A stretch of DNA of 27,721 nucleotides from Porphyromonadaceae bacterium UBA7141 (GCA_002491945.1 DKWX01000006.1:1-27721), one strand, 5' to 3'. Positions 7,615 through 15,856 are shown, numbered from the stretch's first letter. Program-made: numbers and translations. The notes: a model not told the origin generated them from the sequence alone.

Positions 7615-8772
7615 TTACGGCACATATACAGGATTGAGCATGGCCTTGCGCAGGCGCGGCAGCAGGGGCAGCGGTGCCACCATGAAGATGATATATGCCA
7701 CATACCACCAACGAGAGTAATAGATATCAATGCCATTGAGCGCCTGGTCGATGTATATCAGGAAATTATAACGCGTGGGCACGATATAGCTCGTGATAGC
7801 TATAGCGCCATACATGCTCTGTACAGGGAATGAGAACGCCGCGATCGAGAACGACAGGATACCCACCAGAGCCCCCACCGAGAGCGAAAGCCTCAGATTA
7901 GGCAGTGCAGAGTATATCAGCAGTCCGAATCCCTGACAGGCCAGAACAAACATCAGTTCCGACAGTGTCATCCACCACCATGAGCCGTGCATCGGGTAGC
8001 CTTGCCATCCAAACATCCACGACTCCAGAAATAGGGCGATTACCCACCATATCAGAGTCTGCGGCATCAACTTGGCACTGACAGCCCTTACAATCGAGCC
8101 TCCGGCCAGCTGCATCAGTCGTTTCGAACTGCCGTATTTCACCTCTTGTCCGAGACTGAAACAAGTGATGAGCACTATCATCAGCTGCAGCACACAGGGC
8201 ATGAAACTCACGCATAGATAATATGCATAGTTGAGTCCCGGATTGCCCAGCCCGCGCACATTGATATTGATCGGCATAAGCATGGCAGTCGGATTCTCGG
8301 TGAATCCGGCACTGCTGATCACATCGGAGGCCACTCCGGCCTTGGTGTAGAGGGCTGTGGTCTTGAAAGTCTTATACAGCAGCGATGCCGGCACATAATA
8401 TGTCATGTTTGTATAGAAGGTGATTTCCGGAGCGCGTCCGGAGAGAAGATTGGCTTCGAAATTCTCCGGAATCAGAAAATACCCGTATATCTTCCCCTCC
8501 TGCATCAGATGGCGCGCCTGTGTGAATGAATGCGGTGTGGCCACCACATCCACCATCTGCATCCCTGCAAGCTGCTGGCTTACCTGTCGCGACAGCGGGG
8601 AGCCGTCATTGTCGATTATGGCGGCAGGAGCCTTCACAGGCAGACCGTCGGACATCAGGTCGGCAAGCAGAAGGAAGCAGAACAGCGGCAGAAGGAAGAT
8701 GCCGACCCAGTATATGGGCCGACGTGCAAGCTGCAGCACGCTGCGTCGGAATATCTGCCAGAAAGCGCTCAT
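7615..8772 (-). CDS. ABC-2 type permease, efflux operon (first permease)
   Basis: 385 residues with the same architecture as the next gene: an N-terminal helix (about 18-42, YWVGIFLLPLFCFLLLADL), a periplasmic domain (about 45-190), then five or six helices in the second half. The two permeases probably form a heterodimeric pore. The ATG shares 4 nt with the adaptor's stop codon (8769-8772), so the two are translationally coupled. Such pairs normally work with a separate ATPase that is absent here. Confidence 0.9.
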   Translation of the reverse strand: MSAFWQIFRRSVLQLARRPIYWVGIFLLPLFCFLLLADLMSDGLPVKAPAAIIDNDGSPLSRQVSQQLAGMQMVDVVATPHSFTQARHLMQEGKIYGYFLIPENFEANLLSGRAPEITFYTNMTYYVPASLLYKTFKTTALYTKAGVASDVISSAGFTENPTAMLMPININVRGLGNPGLNYAYYLCVSFMPCVLQLMIVLITCFSLGQEVKYGSSKRLMQLAGGSIVRAVSAKLMPQTLIWWVIALFLESWMFGWQGYPMHGSWWWMTLSELMFVLACQGFGLLIYSALPNLRLSLSVGALVGILSFSIAAFSFPVQSMYGAIAITSYIVPTRYNFLIYIDQALNGIDIYYSRWWYVAYIIFMVAPLPLLPRLRKAMLNPVYVP

Positions 8773-9785
8773 TTTACAGCCCCTTCATAAATTACCGACA
8801 TTCCGGGACGGAAGTTCGCGATAGCCTTCTCGGGACGCGCTTTGATCTGGAAAGTGCGGGCATCATAGTCGCCGGTGGATTTTGTGGCCTGCCAGTTGGC
8901 ATAGGTGCCGAGGTCTTTGATATAGTAGACCTTCATGTCGGTATGTATGTCGAGGGCCGGGATATAGACCTTGATTTTCGAACCCAGCGCGATATCCTTG
9001 AGCAGATTCTCGCGCACATTGAATGTGGCCCAGTGGTCGGCCTTCTGGAGGGTCATGATCGGTGCTCCCGTTGCCACAAGCTCGCTCACCTCCGGATATA
9101 CGATTATGATTTCGCCGTCGCAGGGGGCTGTGAGATACTGGTCTTCAAGTATGGCGTTGACTTCCTCCACAGATCCTTTGGCTGCAGTCACCATGGCTGA
9201 TGCAGCCTCCTTGTCTTCCTTCTGGGCACCTGATCTGGCGAGTTCGTACTGGCTCTTGGCCGCGGCTTCGGCAGCCTTGGCTGCATCATAGGCGGCTTTC
9301 GCCTCATCACGCTTCTGCTCGCTGACCACACCCTTGGCATAGAGGTTCTCCAGGCGCCGGTATGTCTTTTCGGTGATGCCGGATGCAGCCTGTGCCTGAG
9401 TCCAGAGGTCATGTGCGGCCGATATGATCTGGGTCCTGGTGCCGGCATCTACCTTACGGTTGGTGGCAGCGGCCACATTCTCCATAGCCTTGGCCTGATT
9501 CATCCGGGCCTCTACAAGAGTGGAGTGTATGCGCACCAGCGTGTCGCCGGCCTTCACCTTCTGTCCTTCTTCCACATAGAGTTCGGCGACGCGCCCGGGC
9601 AGTTTGCCCGATATGCGCACCTCGGAGGCATCGGCCTGCCCCTGCACTACGTCAGGCCCCTGCTTGATGAAGAGAAATCCTGTGACGGCCAGTGCCGCTA
9701 TGATGAGCACTATGATGATTATGGTGAGAATTAGAAGCTTATCCTTTTTGGTGGCTTCAAGAGAATCGTTGTTGAGATTATTCAT
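8769..9785 (-). CDS. HlyD/EmrA-type periplasmic adaptor (membrane fusion protein)
   Basis: 338 residues that bridge the inner-membrane permeases to the TolC channel. One N-terminal membrane helix (17-40, very Ile/Leu-rich), the first half of the lipoyl-like barrel-sandwich (about 52-88, ISGKLPGRVAELYVEEGQKV), a long helical hairpin rich in Ala, Lys and Glu (about 90-215), and the second barrel half (about 218-255, APCDGEIIIVYPEVSELVAT), then a beta-barrel region. Length and order match YbhG/EmrA-like adaptors. It follows the TolC gene by 100 nt; that gap holds small inverted repeats (AGCCGT...ACGGCT and CCGCA...TGCGG) of unknown meaning. Confidence 0.93.
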   Translation of the reverse strand: MNNLNNDSLEATKKDKLLILTIIIIVLIIAALAVTGFLFIKQGPDVVQGQADASEVRISGKLPGRVAELYVEEGQKVKAGDTLVRIHSTLVEARMNQAKAMENVAAATNRKVDAGTRTQIISAAHDLWTQAQAASGITEKTYRRLENLYAKGVVSEQKRDEAKAAYDAAKAAEAAAKSQYELARSGAQKEDKEAASAMVTAAKGSVEEVNAILEDQYLTAPCDGEIIIVYPEVSELVATGAPIMTLQKADHWATFNVRENLLKDIALGSKIKVYIPALDIHTDMKVYYIKDLGTYANWQATKSTGDYDARTFQIKARPEKAIANFRPGMSVIYEGAVK

Positions 9786-9885
9786 GTCGGGGTGTTGTGG
9801 ATTCTATTCGGTTTGTAAACGGATGAAAATATATGTGTCGGAGCCGTCCGGTCGAGGCTGAACCGCATATGGTGCGGAAACGGCT

Positions 9886-11328
9886 TCAATAGCCCAAAGT
9901 GCCGAGCACCTTTGAAAGATACACCTCACAGAGGCGTATGCCGATCTGTGCGTCGATTTTCTCTGAGTTGGCGGCCAGCCATGCAGTCTGGGCGGCTATC
10001 ACATCATCGGTGGTGAGCACCCCCTCCTTGTAGCCTATCTGTGCGCATCGCAGGTTCTCTTCGGCGCTCTCCATATTGCTGAGAGTCATTTCATAGGTCT
10101 TGTGGGCCTCATTGAAACTGTAGCGGGCCTGGTTGACCTGAAGTTCCACCCTCTCTTCCAGGTCTTCAAGCATGAGGCGCTGGGCATTTGTGGTGGCTTT
10201 TGTGGCGCGGTAATGATTATAGTTGCGTCCCCAGTGCCAGAGAGGAATGGTGACGGTGGCTCCTACGCTGAATCCGCCGCCGAATTTCTTTTCGAAACCG
10301 TGATTCACGTTAGGATTGGAGAATGAGTACATCCCCACGGCGGCCACCTTGGGGAGCATCATGCCGAGTGCGAGTTTCTCGCGACTGCCGAGTATGTTGA
10401 TGCTCTGGCGCACCAGTTCAAGGTCTTGCCGGCGAGCATACACATCCGGCATATTGATATCCTGCGGGGCCGCGCCGCTACGTGCCGCAGGGCCCTCCTC
10501 ATCGGCAAGGCGCAGATCTGAATTCACCGGAAGGCCGCAAATCTGGGCCAGAGCCATGCGGGCCAGCGAGAGCCCGTTGTCCACCTTCGTCTGTGTGATT
10601 TTAGCCTGATTGAGACTCACCTGCACCGTCAGCAGGTCGGATCGGGTGGCCATACCTTCGTCAAGCAGAGCCTGCACATTCTGGCGGAGAGAATCCACGA
10701 GAGCCACAAAGCTTTCGGCCAGTTTCTTCTTCTCTCCGAGTGATACGACGGTCCAGTAAGCCTGGTCTACGCCGAACACCACATCCTGTACAGCTGAATT
10801 CTTCATTGCCACAGCGGCATTCTCGGCATACTTCGTGATGTCGTTCATCGCCTTGATCATGCCTCCCATGAAGATGGGCTGCGTGAGTGTGAATGCTCCG
10901 GCAAACACGTTGTGGGTGTCGAACTCCATCGCCTCTTTCGGGATTACGGCCACTTCAGTGGGAATCAGACCTCCGGTAGCGGGGTCTTTGATTGGTGTGC
11001 CGTCGGGGGAGGTGAGGATATTGTACTTGAAAGTCTGAGTGGCCGGGTCGAAACTCATTGTAGGCAGTTTGGCGTCTTCTCCCAGAAGTTCAATCTGATT
11101 CTGATTATACATGTATCCTCCTGTGAAGTCTATGCCCGGGAGATAATTGGCGAAAGCGGCTTTTTTCTCATATCCGGCACTCCGGATACCCTCTTCGGCC
11201 AACCGTATGGTCTTATTGTTGCGCAACGCCATATTGCGGCATGAGTCAAGGCTGACGGCTCCCAGAGAGTAGAGCGGAGCCATCATCGACAGGCCGAAGG
11301 CCAGAGCGCATTTCAAGGTCTTGTTCAT
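9886..11328 (-). CDS. TolC family outer-membrane efflux protein
   Basis: Outer-membrane channel and periplasmic tunnel of the efflux system, about 480 residues. The ATG at 11328 gives a clean signal peptide (MNKTLKCALAFGLSMMAPLYSLGA, cleavage near residue 24). ATGs at 11346 and 11370 would put up to 14 extra polar residues in front. Two outer-membrane efflux repeats are visible as long helical stretches (about 25-250 and 270-470), the first starting with VSLDSCRNMALRNNKTIRLA, the second with RRQDLELVRQSINI. It is the first gene of the operon. A minus-strand TAnnTTTG box at 11408-11415 lies upstream. Confidence 0.93.
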   Translation of the reverse strand: MNKTLKCALAFGLSMMAPLYSLGAVSLDSCRNMALRNNKTIRLAEEGIRSAGYEKKAAFANYLPGIDFTGGYMYNQNQIELLGEDAKLPTMSFDPATQTFKYNILTSPDGTPIKDPATGGLIPTEVAVIPKEAMEFDTHNVFAGAFTLTQPIFMGGMIKAMNDITKYAENAAVAMKNSAVQDVVFGVDQAYWTVVSLGEKKKLAESFVALVDSLRQNVQALLDEGMATRSDLLTVQVSLNQAKITQTKVDNGLSLARMALAQICGLPVNSDLRLADEEGPAARSGAAPQDINMPDVYARRQDLELVRQSINILGSREKLALGMMLPKVAAVGMYSFSNPNVNHGFEKKFGGGFSVGATVTIPLWHWGRNYNHYRATKATTNAQRLMLEDLEERVELQVNQARYSFNEAHKTYEMTLSNMESAEENLRCAQIGYKEGVLTTDDVIAAQTAWLAANSEKIDAQIGIRLCEVYLSKVLGTLGY

Positions 11329-11407
11329 AAATGGTGTTTCAGTCATGATGTGTGGAGAGAATCTGTACACACAGTGGTTGCGCAGCGTATCTCCCTATAT
11401 ATAAATA

Positions 11408-11415
11408 CAAAAATA
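11408..11415 (-). promoter_or_regulatory. Probable -7 box of the efflux operon
   Basis: On the minus strand TATTTTTG fits the Bacteroidetes TAnnTTTG box, in an AT-rich spacer between the GT2 stop and the TolC start. No clear TTTG was found 19-21 nt upstream. Transcription would start near 11400. Confidence 0.45.
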
Positions 11416-11491
11416 CTGAAATTATTGTTTAATTGAGCGGCATGATGGCGTGTGCGGCATGAATATTCCTGTCGCACAGAGGACTCTGCAA

Positions 11492-12505
11492 TCAGTCGAA
11501 ATAGGCTTTCAGGCGGTGATGGCTGTGCAGGTCGCCCGAATAGACAAACCTCATCAGCCAGTTGAATCGTGCCGGATGGCGGCCGAGCAGACGCGACCGG
11601 AAGTATTTCTTAAGGCCGAGTCTGCGGAGCGGGGGATCCGGAAAATTCCGGCAGATCTCGCTTATTCGCTCTATGCTTGCTGCACGGGCCTGCACATCAG
11701 GCTCCAGACGTGCGATTGACTTGCCGGCATTGACGGCTGCAGTCCAGAGATATGCCGCGGCTTCGGAGTCGGAGAATGCCTCTGGCTCAATGACGCGGAA
11801 TGCCTTGACGCGGGAAATGCAGGCTGCCAGATAGTCGTATCTGTTGGATGAGAACTGGGAGTTGACAATACTTCCCCGGCGCTTGCGGTAATGATACATA
11901 AGCGCCGGCGAGACCACGATAGAGTCTATGTCCTTAATCCAGGAATTGAGGGTGTGTATGTCTTCGAATACTTTCCCTTCGGGGAAGGGAGAGTTGATTA
12001 CCTTACGCCTGAACAGCTTCATCCACATATAATCTGGGATGGTATCGCCCCAGAACAGATGCCGCACGGTGTCTTTTCTTTTGTAACACACAGTGTCTCG
12101 CGTCTTTGGTTTCGGACGGCTGAAAGTGCGGTATTCGTTGATGAAGCTTATCTGAGCCACATCTGTGTCAAAGGTGGTAATCAGATGATGCAGAGTAGCA
12201 AACATTTCGGGATCAGTCCAGTCATCGGAATCCACAAATCCGATGTATGGCGCTACAGATGCCCGGATTCCGGTGTTGCGGGCGGCTGAGAGGCCGCCGT
12301 TGGGACGGTGTATCACCCGGAATCGGCTGTCGCGGGCGGCATATTCATCGCAGATGGCTCCCGAGCCATCCGGCGAACCGTCATCCACCAGGATGCACTC
12401 CCAGTTGCAGAATGTCTGAGCCTCAATGGAGTCAAGACATTGCCGAAGATAGCGTTCTACCTTGTAGACAGGCACGATTATTGATATTTCGGGATTCTGA
12501 TTCAT
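11492..12505 (-). CDS. GT2 family glycosyltransferase
   Basis: 337-residue cytoplasmic or membrane-associated inverting glycosyltransferase that adds a sugar from a nucleotide donor to a growing glycan. The GT-A fold is plain at the N-terminus: EISIIVPVYKVERYL (6-20), DDGSPDGSG (41-49), GGLSAARNTG (70-79) and the metal-binding DSDD (92-95). The C-terminal 130 residues are helical and basic, as in many Bacteroidetes GT2 enzymes. The donor and acceptor cannot be told. It is transcribed away from the plus-strand glycan operon at 12640, which shares its promoter region, so the two may be made together for the same surface glycan. Confidence 0.92.
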   Translation of the reverse strand: MNQNPEISIIVPVYKVERYLRQCLDSIEAQTFCNWECILVDDGSPDGSGAICDEYAARDSRFRVIHRPNGGLSAARNTGIRASVAPYIGFVDSDDWTDPEMFATLHHLITTFDTDVAQISFINEYRTFSRPKPKTRDTVCYKRKDTVRHLFWGDTIPDYMWMKLFRRKVINSPFPEGKVFEDIHTLNSWIKDIDSIVVSPALMYHYRKRRGSIVNSQFSSNRYDYLAACISRVKAFRVIEPEAFSDSEAAAYLWTAAVNAGKSIARLEPDVQARAASIERISEICRNFPDPPLRRLGLKKYFRSRLLGRHPARFNWLMRFVYSGDLHSHHRLKAYFD

Positions 12506-12548
12506 GGGTTAATGTTGGTAAATTGTCCGTTAATGGGCGTTTTCTCTG

Positions 12549-12556
12549 CAAAGTTA
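12549..12556 (-). promoter_or_regulatory. Probable -7 box for the GT2 gene
   Basis: TAACTTTG on the minus strand fits TAnnTTTG and lies about 43 nt upstream of the ATG at 12505. No clear -33 TTTG at 19-21 nt. Confidence 0.5.
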
Positions 12557-12579
12557 TAAAATCCCGTCAATTTTTTTAT

Positions 12580-12587
12580 TAAATTTG
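12580..12587 (+). promoter_or_regulatory. Probable -7 box for the plus-strand glycan operon
   Basis: TAAATTTG is a full TAnnTTTG match in the 134-nt divergent spacer, about 52 nt ahead of the ATG at 12640. The boxes of the two divergent genes are 23 nt apart, so both could be exposed by one regulator. Confidence 0.5.
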
Positions 12588-12639
12588 TGGAAGCAAATTG
12601 ACTTGTTGCATCCTTAACTTCAAAAAAGCAATACATCAC

Positions 12640-13482
12640 ATGCCATTGAAGAAGATAATAGCCATGACAATGGTGCGCAACGACCGTTTTCTCTCCAAAT
12701 GGGTAGAGCATTACGGTCGAGAGCTCGGCCTGTCGAACCTTCGCATTTTTTTTGATGGAGAAGATCAGAAAGTGCCCCCCTTCTGCGCAGGCGCCGTCAC
12801 TCAGGTGCTCCCCAAGATGCAGGGTGATGTGGTGGCGACTGACAGGCAGCGGGCCCGCTTTATGTCGGAGCAGGCCGCCGCTCTTATGGATCATGAGGGA
12901 GCCGACATGGTGATAGCCACGGATGCCGACGAGTTTCTGGTGGTAGATCCTGACATAGGTCTTGGCCTTGCAGAGTTTCTCTCCGGCCAGCCCCGGCATC
13001 CGTGCTATTCCGGTCTGGGGGTTGACGTGCTGCAGCATCTGCCGTCGGAAGGAGCCGCCGACTTCTCGCGTCCATTCCTTTCGCAGCGTCATCGGGGGTG
13101 GCTCTATTCGCGCTACACTAAGCCCTCCGTCATCACACGCCGGCTGAAATGGGGAGGCGGCTACCATCGCGTCAAGGGTGTCAACTTCCATATCGTCCCG
13201 GGCCTTTATCTCTTTCATTTCGGCGGAGTCGATCAGGAGAGTCTGCGGGAGATTTCAGCCGATGCCTCGCGTGTCGACAACGGCTGGACGCGCCATCAGC
13301 TTAAGCGCCAGCGCGCTCTGCGGCGCATCAGCCGTGTCAAGGCCATCGACTGGGAGAGGGGAGTGCGGATAGCCCGGACTCTTCAGACATTCTGTCGGCC
13401 GATATTTGCCCTAAACAAACCCTCTACCTATGGACTCCGCATCGTGGCCCGTATCCCGGAGCGCTTTAAATATACAGTATGA
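12640..13482 (+). CDS. Glycosyltransferase of the GT2-like/GT92-like group
   Basis: 280 residues from the ATG at 12640. An in-frame ATG at 12598 would add 14 residues without family character. Visible features: KKIIAMTMVRNDRFLSKWVE (4-23), the start signature of this group; GLSNLRIFFDGED (30-42); and the metal-binding TDADEF (94-99). Its C-terminal third is basic with Arg-rich helices. The enzyme probably transfers one sugar to a surface glycan. Its stop overlaps the next start by 4 nt (13479-13482, ATGA), so it is coupled to the Stealth gene. Confidence 0.85.
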   Translation: MPLKKIIAMTMVRNDRFLSKWVEHYGRELGLSNLRIFFDGEDQKVPPFCAGAVTQVLPKMQGDVVATDRQRARFMSEQAAALMDHEGADMVIATDADEFLVVDPDIGLGLAEFLSGQPRHPCYSGLGVDVLQHLPSEGAADFSRPFLSQRHRGWLYSRYTKPSVITRRLKWGGGYHRVKGVNFHIVPGLYLFHFGGVDQESLREISADASRVDNGWTRHQLKRQRALRRISRVKAIDWERGVRIARTLQTFCRPIFALNKPSTYGLRIVARIPERFKYTV

Positions 13483-14456
13483 ATCCATCTCCAGCTTCAG
13501 ATATCGATATAGTATATACGTGGGTCGACGGCAATGACCCGCGTCTCAATGCCTTGCGCAGCCGCTATGCCGGCACTCCGGCCTCGGGAATGAGCGACGA
13601 CACCGGAGGCACCACTCGATATGCGAATCTTGGCGAACTGGCCTGGTCAGTAGCATCGGTCAACCGCTTCATCCCCTGGGCTCGCCGCATATTCATAGTC
13701 ACCGACGGTCAGGACCCCATGCCGCTGCTCGAACCTGTGCTCCGGCAATTCAGTCATCCGGTGCCGGTAGAGGTGGTTGACCACCGTACGATTTTCCGTG
13801 GATGTGAAGAGTTGCTTCCCGTATTCAATTCCATTTCCATCGAGACAATGCTATGGCGGATCCCCGGGCTGAGCGACCGCTATATCTACTTCAATGACGA
13901 TACATTCGTGATGGCGCCGATGCAGCCCTCTGACTGGTTTGACGGGGAGCGCCTGATACTCCATGGCCACCGTATGCCGCTATGGTGGGCGTCGCTGCTC
14001 GACCGACTGCGTATGCGTGGCGGACGCAACGTGATAGGCTTCAAGACCGCCATGATAGCCGCAGCCCGTCAGCTTGGCACAGGGCATCTGCTCTACTATT
14101 ACCATACACCCACAGCGCAAAGCCGCAGGCTGCTCGAAGAGTATTTCGCGGCACATCCCGGAGTGGCAGAGCGCAATGCCGCTCCAAAGTTCCGCGAGCG
14201 CACGCAGTTTACCCCTCATTCGCTGTGCAACCTCCTTGCCGAGCGCGCCGGGCGTCTGCGCATCGAGCACTCTGACATCAACCTCTTCCTCAAGCCCGTG
14301 GCCTCACGCCCCGACTATCTCACCGTGCGCCTTGCCCGGGCCGACCGCCGTGCTGACCTCCGGCTCGGATGCATCAGCTCACTCGATAAGGCTTCGCCTG
14401 CCCAACAGAAAGAATTTGAACAATGGATAAGCCATCGCCTTCAGATAAGTCTATGA
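13479..14456 (+). CDS. Stealth family sugar-phosphate transferase
   Basis: Stealth proteins transfer a hexose-1-phosphate from a nucleotide sugar onto a glycan, as in capsule polymers and the GlcNAc-1-phosphotransferase of lysosomal tagging. Region CR1 is clear: IDIVYTWVDGNDP (9-21). CR2 follows: RYANLGEL (47-54), SVNRFIPWARRIFIVTDGQ (60-78), and YIYFNDDTFVMAPM (135-148) with the acidic pair. Later conserved blocks are weaker, but FTPHSLCNLLAER near 247-259 fits CR3/CR4. At 325 residues it is of normal bacterial length. It overlaps both neighbours by 4 nt, so it works in the same pathway: phosphate-linked decoration of the glycan built by the flanking enzymes is the likely job. Confidence 0.9.
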   Translation: MNPSPASDIDIVYTWVDGNDPRLNALRSRYAGTPASGMSDDTGGTTRYANLGELAWSVASVNRFIPWARRIFIVTDGQDPMPLLEPVLRQFSHPVPVEVVDHRTIFRGCEELLPVFNSISIETMLWRIPGLSDRYIYFNDDTFVMAPMQPSDWFDGERLILHGHRMPLWWASLLDRLRMRGGRNVIGFKTAMIAAARQLGTGHLLYYYHTPTAQSRRLLEEYFAAHPGVAERNAAPKFRERTQFTPHSLCNLLAERAGRLRIEHSDINLFLKPVASRPDYLTVRLARADRRADLRLGCISSLDKASPAQQKEFEQWISHRLQISL

Positions 14457-15421
14457 CCTGCAGTCAGCGGGTGCTATATCATATTATAAGGGGGAGCCTT
14501 CGCCTGGCCGGCCTGCTGCCGGCGGGCGCACTCTATGCATTGAGCGATTTCGCCGCATGGATTATGCGCGATGTGGTGGGGTATCGGCGGGGGCTTGTCG
14601 GGCAGAATCTGCGCCGGGCCTTCCCCGATGCTTCGGAAGAGGAGCGTCAGGAGTGGGGCAGACGCTTCTATGGATACCTCTGCGATGTGTTTGTGGAGAC
14701 GGCGCGTCTCGCCCGCATCAGCGATGCCGAGATGGCGAGACGTGTCGAAGTGCGTGGAGCCGCGATAGTCAACGATGCCCTCGCGTCAGGCAAATCAGTG
14801 ATACTATACCTCGGACATTACGGCAACTGGGAATGGGTGACTTACGCCGCACGCCATTTTCTTCCCGGTGCGGTGATGTGTGAGATTTATCATCCGTTGA
14901 GCAATAAGGTGATGGATCGCGTGATGCTCGGCCTCAGAAGTCGCTTCGGCACTGAGAATATTCCCATGTCGCGGGCCGTGCGCCGACTGATTGAGATTGA
15001 CCGCAGTGGCTGTCGCTTCGTGTGTGGATTCATTGCAGACCAGCGTCCTTTTACTCCGGAACTCAAGCACTGGACCGATTTTATGGGAATCGACACCCCT
15101 TACGTCAACGGTGGAGAAGTCATCGGCTCACGGCTTGGCGCCGTATATGTCTATGCCGAGATGCTTCCCGTGGCCCGTGGGCGCTACTGTCTTGAATTCC
15201 GCCGGCTAAATCCCATAGATGCGGCCCCACGACAGACAGAACCCCCCTCCGGAGCATCCTCGCCTTCCGCCTCGTCGGCTACTCCCGATGGCGCTTGTCA
15301 ACGACCCATAGCCACAGACAACCCCTACACCCGCGCCTACCTCCGCGAACTCGAACACACCATCCGCCGCAATCCCCCTTACTGGCTCTGGAGCCACAAT
15401 CGCTGGAAACGCTCCCGCTGA
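14453..15421 (+). CDS. LpxL/HtrB-like lysophospholipid acyltransferase (lipid A type)
   Basis: Inner-membrane enzyme that adds a secondary acyl chain to lipid A or a related lipid. I prefer the ATG at 14453, whose ATGA overlaps the Stealth stop; the ATG at 14423 adds 10 polar residues. From 14453 (322 residues) the HX4D/E motif is HYGNWE (His122, Glu127) within LYLGHYGNWEW, preceded by VGQNLRRAFP (48-57). The usual end is present: YLRELEHTIRRNPPYWLWSH (296-315). Odd: residues about 258-288 form a Ser/Pro/Ala-rich low-complexity stretch that is not typical of the family. It may act on the lipid end of the same glycan. Confidence 0.9.
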   Translation: MTCSQRVLYHIIRGSLRLAGLLPAGALYALSDFAAWIMRDVVGYRRGLVGQNLRRAFPDASEEERQEWGRRFYGYLCDVFVETARLARISDAEMARRVEVRGAAIVNDALASGKSVILYLGHYGNWEWVTYAARHFLPGAVMCEIYHPLSNKVMDRVMLGLRSRFGTENIPMSRAVRRLIEIDRSGCRFVCGFIADQRPFTPELKHWTDFMGIDTPYVNGGEVIGSRLGAVYVYAEMLPVARGRYCLEFRRLNPIDAAPRQTEPPSGASSPSASSATPDGACQRPIATDNPYTRAYLRELEHTIRRNPPYWLWSHNRWKRSR

Positions 15422-15469
15422 CAGGCAAGACTGTAATCCTGGATTTGCGACAATCCATAGTGTGGGTAT

Positions 15470-15603
15470 GTAAGTGTTCAAATTAAAACGGCAGTTGATT
15501 AAAGGGAATCTTTTATACAATCCGCAGCTTCTTTTTTGCTGCTTCCGGCCTGTCATTCAGTCGAATATGGTTGTATTCTCCTTCACTCCCCATCTGAATA
15601 GAC
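15470..15603 (-). repeat. Copy B of the 134-bp inverted repeat (partner at 1-134)
   Basis: Gapless match, in the opposite orientation, to 1-134 with about 84% identity by hand count. It ends at 15470 with the same TTTGAACACTTAC motif that ends copy A. The reading frame within it is preceded by an in-frame TAG, so this copy is dead or a fragment. Confidence 0.85.
15513..15602 (-). pseudogene. Decayed 3' end of the same gene as at 2-91
   Basis: On the minus strand the frame shows SEGEYNHIRLNDRPEAAKKK and ends at TAA (15515-15513). Directly upstream in frame is TAG (on the minus strand just before 15602), so no full-length product is possible. Changes against the copy at 2-91 are largely silent, which shows both descend from a translated gene. 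Confidence 0.6.
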
Positions 15604-15670
15604 TAAAAATAATCCCGCATATTACATAAATTTAATTTGAATAATATGGCGCTCGACTTTAATTTATGAG

Positions 15671-15688
15671 CAAGTGTTCAAATTTAAG
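15671..15688 (-). repeat. Extra copy of the TAAATTTGAACACTT motif
   Basis: Read on the minus strand it is CTTAAATTTGAACACTTG, and the next bases (to about 15658) continue to resemble the sequence after copy A at 118-146. It may be a second remnant of the same element end or a promoter-like site. Confidence 0.6.
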
Positions 15689-15721
15689 TGAAGGAGTGAG
15701 TATGAAATGAAAAATAATTAC

Positions 15722-15729
15722 TATATTTG
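15722..15729 (+). promoter_or_regulatory. Probable -7 box for the secreted-protein gene
   Basis: TATATTTG matches TAnnTTTG. No TTTG stands 19-21 nt upstream. It implies a leader of about 120 nt before the ATG at 15857. Confidence 0.5.
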
Positions 15730-15856
15730 CGGCGGTAAGTTTGCCGGAAAAGTCGTCTATTCCACTATAAACAAAAAAACGAAATGAATATACACTCCTC
15801 CTGTAAACACACTTGAATACTAACCTTTTTTTAATATTAATATTGATACGACCTGT

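Larger units (their letters stand above)
15422..15856 (+). other. Gene-free spacer of 435 nt
   Basis: No supported gene. It holds the inverted repeat copy B (15470-15603), a second TTCAAATTTA motif at 15671-15688, a TAnnTTTG promoter box at 15722-15729 and a long AT-rich leader for the secreted-protein gene. A 10-codon frame at 15784-15816 is too short to call. The spacer separates the glycan operon from the adhesin-like gene and looks like a former insertion site. Confidence 0.7.

Noticed and set aside
12502..13218. Long minus-strand frame of 238 codons, antisense to the plus-strand glycosyltransferase
   Set aside because: The plus-strand frame has clear GT motifs (TDADEF and MVRND), while the minus frame has no family character and lies over both genes' promoters.
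15784..15816. 10-codon leader frame upstream of the secreted-protein gene
   Set aside because: Too short and too AT-rich to support; no regulatory pattern such as repeated codons or competing hairpins.
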